38,004 nt of DNA from an uncultured Lachnospiraceae bacterium. Its GTDB lineage: Bacteria > Bacillota > Clostridia > Lachnospirales > Lachnospiraceae. The stretch lies in NCBI GenBank assembly GCA_947176505.1, contig CAMWQW010000032.1, forward strand, positions 1 to 38,004, in the 5' to 3' direction. The translations under genes were made by a program, and so were the position numbers. Positions 33,495 to 38,004 of this stretch are shown here, piece by piece. A model generated the notes under the pieces. It saw only the letters and a list, made by a program, of their open reading frames with translations, did no database searches and was not told the DNA's origin. Each line of letters starts with the position of its first letter. Position 1 is the first letter of the stretch.

Positions 33495-33498
33495 CTTT

Positions 33499-35088
33499 CT
33501 ATACACTTTTATATTCCGTCGGCGTAACGCCCACATTTTTCTTAAAAGAACGACTAAAGTAATTAGGGTCGGAATAACCGCACATAGAGCAGATTTCCTT
33601 CATGGAATATTCTGTCGTACTGAGTAGTTCCTTCGCCTTTTCCATACGGATACCCGTCAGATATTCGATAAAATTCTGTCCCGTCCCTTCCTTAAAAATC
33701 TTGCTGAAATAATACGGACTGATATTCGCCACTCTGGACACTTCATCCAAGGAGATATCTTTGTTAAAATTATTCTTGATATATTCCTTGGACATCTCGA
33801 TAATGCTGTTAGACTTCTCTTCCCTTTTCCCCAGACTATTCCGGCTTGCATCCGCGATTTTCGTTTGAAACCAGTCCTTTAATAAATCCAGTGCATCAGC
33901 CTTTATGAGCGTCGGAAGGTAATCCTGTCTGGAACCAAACCGATATGTCATGCCGCCCTTCTCATAGGCAATGTGCTCCGCCCATAGAACAAATTCCAAT
34001 ATCTTAAGACGTATTTCCATAAGACTGTCCGGATTATTCTCAACCATCCAGTCAAAAAAGCTTCCGGCGGTGGCTCGCGCGTGATTTACTTCACCCTTTT
34101 CCACCTCCTCAAACAAGCGTTTCTCAAGATGAATCGGATAGTCTCCCGCATAATCACAGCCTATCGGAAGATCGTCTGCATGAGCGACACTCCCCGTTGT
34201 AATCGACAGTGCATTCAACGCTTCGTTATAGGATTCCGCCATCTCTCGCAGTTCTCCTACCCTGCCGATACCGATACGAAAACTGATATTCGTCTTTCTG
34301 CGCATATGTCTGACAAGTTCTCTTGTCTTGTCTATCAAATCTATTCTTTCATTATAATCCATCCGCTCCTTCTCATAGGGCACCAGAACTGCAAGTTTAT
34401 TTGCCATGACCGTTCCCACGATGCAGTCAAAATACTCTTTCAGACATTCCCTGACCTCCTGATAATGCTGCTGCATCCTGACACTGCTGCCGACGGCATT
34501 GGTCATACGACTGCCAACCTGTCCGTCACCGCACACAATTGAAACCATATAAGCAAAACTCGCGCTTAATCCGAGCATCGTCTTGTAGTTGTCAATATCC
34601 TCCGCAAAATTCTCTTGCAATAGAATATCATAAATCAGACCACTCTCAATAATCGGAACAACCGTCTCCAATTTCTCCTTGACCATCAAATCGTTGCTTC
34701 GCTTTTCGCGCTCTCTGTCAACCATCTCCATCCCTTTATGCAGAACTGAAATGATTTTCGTTCGTTCCATCGGCTTAGTAATATATTCAATAACGCCTAA
34801 CTTAATCGCTTCCTTGGCATAGTCAAACTTGTCATAGGCGGACATAACGATAAACAGAACACTGCCATTGCTCTTACGTATTTCTTTCATCGCTTCAATT
34901 CCGTTGATTCCCGGCATCTGAATATCCATAATAGCGATATCCGGTCGGAATTTCTCCGCAAGTTCAATCACACTTCTGCCTGTCTTGGCATGCTCTACGA
35001 TGCACTCATCGCCAAACTCTTTCTTGATAATGTACTCCAACGAATCAATGACTATCCCCTCATCGTCCGCCAGCATAATTTTATACAT
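33499..35088 (-). CDS. YesN-like response regulator with AraC-type DNA-binding domain
   Basis: A 529-residue regulator. The receiver domain (residues 1-120) has the acidic pair in 'LADDEG', the phosphoacceptor Asp55 in 'IAIMDIQMPG' and the Lys in 'YITKPM'. A long middle region (about 130-420) of unassigned fold resembles the linker of YesN proteins. The C-terminal 100 residues form two helix-turn-helix motifs of the AraC family ('ISLDEVSRVANISPYYFSKI', then 'SMKEICSMCGYSDPNYFSRS'). GGAGG lies 6 nt before the ATG, and it overlaps the kinase stop by 8 bases, so the two are translated together. It probably activates sugar uptake genes, first of all the chvE operon next door. Confidence 0.94.
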   Translation of the reverse strand: MYKIMLADDEGIVIDSLEYIIKKEFGDECIVEHAKTGRSVIELAEKFRPDIAIMDIQMPGINGIEAMKEIRKSNGSVLFIVMSAYDKFDYAKEAIKLGVIEYITKPMERTKIISVLHKGMEMVDREREKRSNDLMVKEKLETVVPIIESGLIYDILLQENFAEDIDNYKTMLGLSASFAYMVSIVCGDGQVGSRMTNAVGSSVRMQQHYQEVRECLKEYFDCIVGTVMANKLAVLVPYEKERMDYNERIDLIDKTRELVRHMRRKTNISFRIGIGRVGELREMAESYNEALNALSITTGSVAHADDLPIGCDYAGDYPIHLEKRLFEEVEKGEVNHARATAGSFFDWMVENNPDSLMEIRLKILEFVLWAEHIAYEKGGMTYRFGSRQDYLPTLIKADALDLLKDWFQTKIADASRNSLGKREEKSNSIIEMSKEYIKNNFNKDISLDEVSRVANISPYYFSKIFKEGTGQNFIEYLTGIRMEKAKELLSTTEYSMKEICSMCGYSDPNYFSRSFKKNVGVTPTEYKSV

Positions 35089-36583
35089 CTTCTTCCTCCC
35101 GCTCCTTCATTTGCAGATATATGATAAATTCTGTACCGTGATTCTCGCCTTCACTGACGATGGACATAACATCCTCACATTCCGTAAAAAGCTTTAAACG
35201 CGCTATCACATTGTCCATACCGATGCCGTTGGAGCCTGCCGCAAGTTCTTCTTCTCTGTAAGTTCCCGCAAGAACCTTATCTATTGTGTCCTCACTCATA
35301 CCAATCCCATTATCGCGAACACTGATACAAACCATATCATCAATTCTATAAACCTTAAGCCATATTCTGCCTTCACCAGCCATCTCACGAATACCGTGAT
35401 TGACACAATTCTCTACAATCGGCTGCAAAATCATACTCGGCATCTCTACTTGCAGAAGAGACTTATCTACTTTTTTCTCATAATGAATATCTCCCGAAAA
35501 ACGGACATTCAAAATATAAATATAGTTGTCCACCAGCTCAATTTCTTCCCGAACCGTGACAGTCTCATCGCCTTTCTTTACGTTATAACGGAAAAACTCC
35601 GCCATATTCTGTACATAGCGATATGTTCTTTCTGCCCCTTCCAACATGGCAAGCTGCGCTCCCGCATTCAAAGTATTAAACAGAAAATGCGGATTAATCT
35701 GCGCCTGAAGATATTTCAACTGGGCATCCTTCAAATGTGCCTCCATTAGCAGTTCTTTCTCCTTCATGACACGCTCTACTTCCATGCTGTGGCGGATACG
35801 TTCTATGTATTCTCTGATACTGACCACCATCTGGTTAAACGCTCTTCCCAAAACGCCGATTTCATCCCGCGTCTGCACTTCCGGAATCTCCACCTCGAAA
35901 TTGCCGTTTGCCACCTCGTCTGCAGACTTCGCTAACGTTTTCAGCGGACTAATAATCGTGCCGACCAATTTCGTTATAATGCATACATTAGCAATGATGA
36001 CCACAATAATCACGGCGATACCTACCGTCTCGAAAAGGCGAAACGCTTGTGACAACTCGGTATAATTCTCTGAATTGTTCTTAAACTGCTGGTTGTTCAG
36101 GCTGTAAATATAGGTGCTGATATAATCATACATCTGTGATGCACTCTCATATCTTGCCCGATATTTCTCGACATTGCGCCCTCTTTTGGCATCTATTGTC
36201 TGATCGGCTATCTCCAAATACTGACCGGACATATGCTTGATATTTCTTTTCATACGATCGAAAGACACTCCGCTTACTTCATCTTCCAGTCCTTCTACCA
36301 ATTGTATGTAATTCTGCGAACTTCTGTAATATTCCTCCAATGAATCGCTTGTCTTGGCATTCAGATAATCAGTCATACTGTTCTGCACAGCATCTAACGA
36401 CTCGGACAGCTCATTCAGATTCAGATTATCCCGATAGACCATCTCCATCTCACCGGACATACGATTAATCCCAAGGACCAAAAGAATATTAACCAGACAG
36501 ACAAACAGATTCGTCAAAATATAAATACTGCTTATCTTACCCTGTAGTGACATATCGGAAAGCGCTGCTAACTTTCTATTCAC
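35081..36583 (-). CDS. YesM/LytS-like sensor histidine kinase
   Basis: A roughly 500-residue membrane kinase. The first membrane helix is at about residues 18-40, a helical extracytoplasmic domain at about 41-183, and the second helix at about 187-210. A HAMP domain (about 211-265) and a coiled linker follow. The His_kinase domain has 'QAQINPHFLFNTLN' with the phosphorylated His299, and the ATPase domain has 'MILQPIVENCVNHGI' and 'VRDNGIGMS'. The start is taken as GTG 36583, as GGAGG lies 8 nt upstream; it overlaps the binding-protein gene by 8 bases. The helical outer domain has no sugar-binding fold of its own, which fits sensing through the tethered binding protein encoded just before it. 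Confidence 0.94.
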   Translation of the reverse strand: MNRKLAALSDMSLQGKISSIYILTNLFVCLVNILLVLGINRMSGEMEMVYRDNLNLNELSESLDAVQNSMTDYLNAKTSDSLEEYYRSSQNYIQLVEGLEDEVSGVSFDRMKRNIKHMSGQYLEIADQTIDAKRGRNVEKYRARYESASQMYDYISTYIYSLNNQQFKNNSENYTELSQAFRLFETVGIAVIIVVIIANVCIITKLVGTIISPLKTLAKSADEVANGNFEVEIPEVQTRDEIGVLGRAFNQMVVSIREYIERIRHSMEVERVMKEKELLMEAHLKDAQLKYLQAQINPHFLFNTLNAGAQLAMLEGAERTYRYVQNMAEFFRYNVKKGDETVTVREEIELVDNYIYILNVRFSGDIHYEKKVDKSLLQVEMPSMILQPIVENCVNHGIREMAGEGRIWLKVYRIDDMVCISVRDNGIGMSEDTIDKVLAGTYREEELAAGSNGIGMDNVIARLKLFTECEDVMSIVSEGENHGTEFIIYLQMKEREEEDV

Positions 36584-37691
36584 TCTTCGCACCTCCATCC
36601 AGATATTCCACAATATTATCCTTATTAATCAGTTCAATATCCGCAATAAAATACTGGCTTGTATTACCGAATGTATGATATTCCGTCAGAGCTTCCACAC
36701 AATATTTACCCATCTGCGCAGCATCAATCGTAGCAGTTGCATAGATTACATTTCTGTCAATGGCTCTCAAAATCGTGTCAGAATCATAATACCCGAGAAT
36801 ATGGACCTGTCCCACTTTATTGTAGTCCACCACCGCCTGATAAACACATGTGGTATTCAGTTCGTTCAGACACACAATAATATCAGGCAAATCCTTCTCC
36901 ATAAAAATATCCCGAATGGACTCCTCTACGGAAAAGGCGTTGGTATCGTCAATCGTAACAAGGGATAATTCTATCTCAACATCTTCCTGCTTTTCGTTTT
37001 CAAGCGTCTCCTGAATACCTGAACAGAGTATATTCTGTCCTGAATCCTGTGTATGAGCGCTCAAAAGAACCATTACCTTGACAGGGTGGTGTATTACCTC
37101 CTCAGTCCACATCAATCTCACCCCGTTTTCGTCATATAGCGGAGTTACCTGAATCTGTGCCCTTGGAAGCTGCTTCTTTCGCATGATTTCCAGCACCTGT
37201 CTTCCATATTCCCTACCGAGATCATAACTACCGATTCCGACAAACGTGCATCTGTTGCTCTGTGTGTTGTCCCCATACAGCGTAACCACCGGAATATCTT
37301 TTGCTGCCGCCTCATTAATCAGCTCAGTCATCTCATCACTTTCATCCGCAGCAACAATAATCCCGTTCACCTCTGATGCAATGGCAATCCTCATCATATC
37401 CTCTTTAGAATAGTTGCTCCCGAACGTATCATTCAAAAGATCCACATAACTGTTCTGCAAAAGTCCCTCTTCATAAGCGCCTGTATAAACAGATTTCCAG
37501 AATGAGGCACTGTTATTCTCCGCAATCATAATATAATACTTGTCATACCGATTCGGATCGGACTTTTGTGTATAACGCTCCAAGTACATCGTGAAAGCAA
37601 AAACACCCATAATTGTTGAGACAATCAGTAAGATTATCGTCATGCTAAGATAAAATGTATATTTTTTAGGCTTTCTTCTATCTTTATTCAT
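36576..37691 (-). CDS. Membrane-tethered periplasmic-binding-protein sugar sensor
   Basis: A 371-residue protein with a basic start, one membrane helix (about residues 12-33) and no lipobox, so the helix should stay as an anchor. The outer part (about 50-365) has the type-I binding fold (Peripla_BP_4): 'YYIMIAENNSASFWKSVYTG', 'VNGIIVAADESDEM', 'IPVVTLYGDNTQ' and 'QVHILGYYDSDTI'. No transporter genes are attached; the kinase gene overlaps its end. In XylFII-LytS systems such a protein binds sugar and docks on the kinase's outer domain. The start ATG overlaps the stop of the preceding coiled-coil gene (ATGA). Ligand unknown; a sugar or sugar derivative is likely from the neighbours. Confidence 0.88.
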   Translation of the reverse strand: MNKDRRKPKKYTFYLSMTIILLIVSTIMGVFAFTMYLERYTQKSDPNRYDKYYIMIAENNSASFWKSVYTGAYEEGLLQNSYVDLLNDTFGSNYSKEDMMRIAIASEVNGIIVAADESDEMTELINEAAAKDIPVVTLYGDNTQSNRCTFVGIGSYDLGREYGRQVLEIMRKKQLPRAQIQVTPLYDENGVRLMWTEEVIHHPVKVMVLLSAHTQDSGQNILCSGIQETLENEKQEDVEIELSLVTIDDTNAFSVEESIRDIFMEKDLPDIIVCLNELNTTCVYQAVVDYNKVGQVHILGYYDSDTILRAIDRNVIYATATIDAAQMGKYCVEALTEYHTFGNTSQYFIADIELINKDNIVEYLDGGAKSE

Positions 37692-38004
37692 CCCATCTTC
37701 GCCCTCAGTGTCTGATAGCCTTGTTCAAGTACATCGATTCGAATTTTCATTTTCTCGACTCCTTCCACATCTTTTAGGATTATGATGCGATCTATTTTGT
37801 CATTAAGGAACCCTATGTCCTGTTTCAATGATTTATTGACTACTTCCATCTCTGTTCTCACCGCCTGAATTTCCATATTAATATTGCTTTCCAATACATC
37901 GATTCTATCATTCAGGTTATTCAGCCCGGTTTCTACGCCGCCGATTCTACCACTTAGCTTGCTTTCTACACCATCGATCTTACCGTTTAAGTTGCTTTCT
38001 ACGC
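37688..38004 (-). CDS. C-terminal part of a coiled-coil repeat protein, cut by the window edge
   Basis: The frame stays open from 38004 to a TGA at 37688, giving 104 visible residues; the true start is outside the window, although a TTG at 37894 could also start a short form. The visible part opens with 11-residue repeats, VESNLNGKIDG then VESKLSGRIGG, and a looser VETGLNN unit. A long, charged amphipathic helix follows, ending in 'LEQGYQTLRAKMG'. No membrane helix is seen. Such hendecad repeats form coiled-coil rods. The stop overlaps the ATG of the tethered binding protein by 4 bases, so it belongs to the sensory operon. Function unknown; a spacer or partner for the sensor is possible. Confidence 0.7.
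   Translation of the reverse strand, partial: VESNLNGKIDGVESKLSGRIGGVETGLNNLNDRIDVLESNINMEIQAVRTEMEVVNKSLKQDIGFLNDKIDRIIILKDVEGVEKMKIRIDVLEQGYQTLRAKMG

Noticed and set aside
37895..38004. CRISPR-like repeat array at the right edge
   Set aside because: The 33-base units are adjacent with no spacers and are in frame in an open coding sequence.

Overview
The window looks like a low-to-mid GC Firmicute, most likely a Lachnospiraceae/Clostridia gut-type bacterium. The basis is the gene repertoire: AddAB instead of RecBCD, KtrAB-type potassium uptake, YesM/YesN two-component regulation, BMP-type nucleoside ABC import, a permuted GH3 beta-glucosidase, strong GGAGG ribosome-binding sites and frequent GTG/TTG starts. 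No rRNA, tRNA, CRISPR array, insertion sequence or phage gene was seen.

Layout. (1) 71-3030, plus strand: a small membrane protein, an ABC ATPase and an ABC-2-like permease in one operon, ending at a terminator shared with the convergent operon. (2) 8234-3133, minus strand: a heterodimeric ABC exporter pair, one half with a degenerate ATP site, followed by a GT39/PMT-like membrane glycosyltransferase. (3) 8477-13996, plus strand: a BMP lipoprotein, a double-domain ATPase, two permeases (nucleoside importer) and a small membrane-anchored SH3b protein. A strong terminator and a possible folded RNA lie between the lipoprotein gene and the ATPase gene. (4) 16232-14118, minus strand: ktrB then ktrA, separated by two hairpins. 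(5) 23539-16272, minus strand: addB-addA, with the addB ribosome-binding site buried in a perfect 15-bp inverted repeat. (6) 27192-23700, minus strand: a circularly permuted GH3 enzyme and a sugar O-acetyltransferase, preceded by two 16-bp direct repeats. (7) 27386-28036, plus strand: a decayed DUF4143 ATPase gene. (8) 32178-28094, minus strand: chvE-mmsA-mmsB monosaccharide importer. (9) 38004-32406, minus strand: a coiled-coil repeat protein (cut by the window edge), a membrane-tethered periplasmic-binding-protein sensor, a YesM-like histidine kinase, a YesN-like AraC-type response regulator and a lipidated XylF/ChvE-like binding protein.

Working together: regions 8 and 9 read as one sugar sense-and-import system. 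The tethered binding protein, and perhaps the lipidated one, would report extracellular sugar to the kinase; the response regulator would then activate the ChvE/Mms importer. This resembles the XylFII-LytS/YesN arrangement known from Clostridium xylose uptake, but has two sensor-type binding proteins and an extra co-transcribed coiled-coil protein. That five-gene sensory operon is the most unusual system here. The intracellular GH3 enzyme and the acetyltransferase next door fit a saccharide-use neighbourhood. All functions are inferred from sequence motifs; no database search was run.
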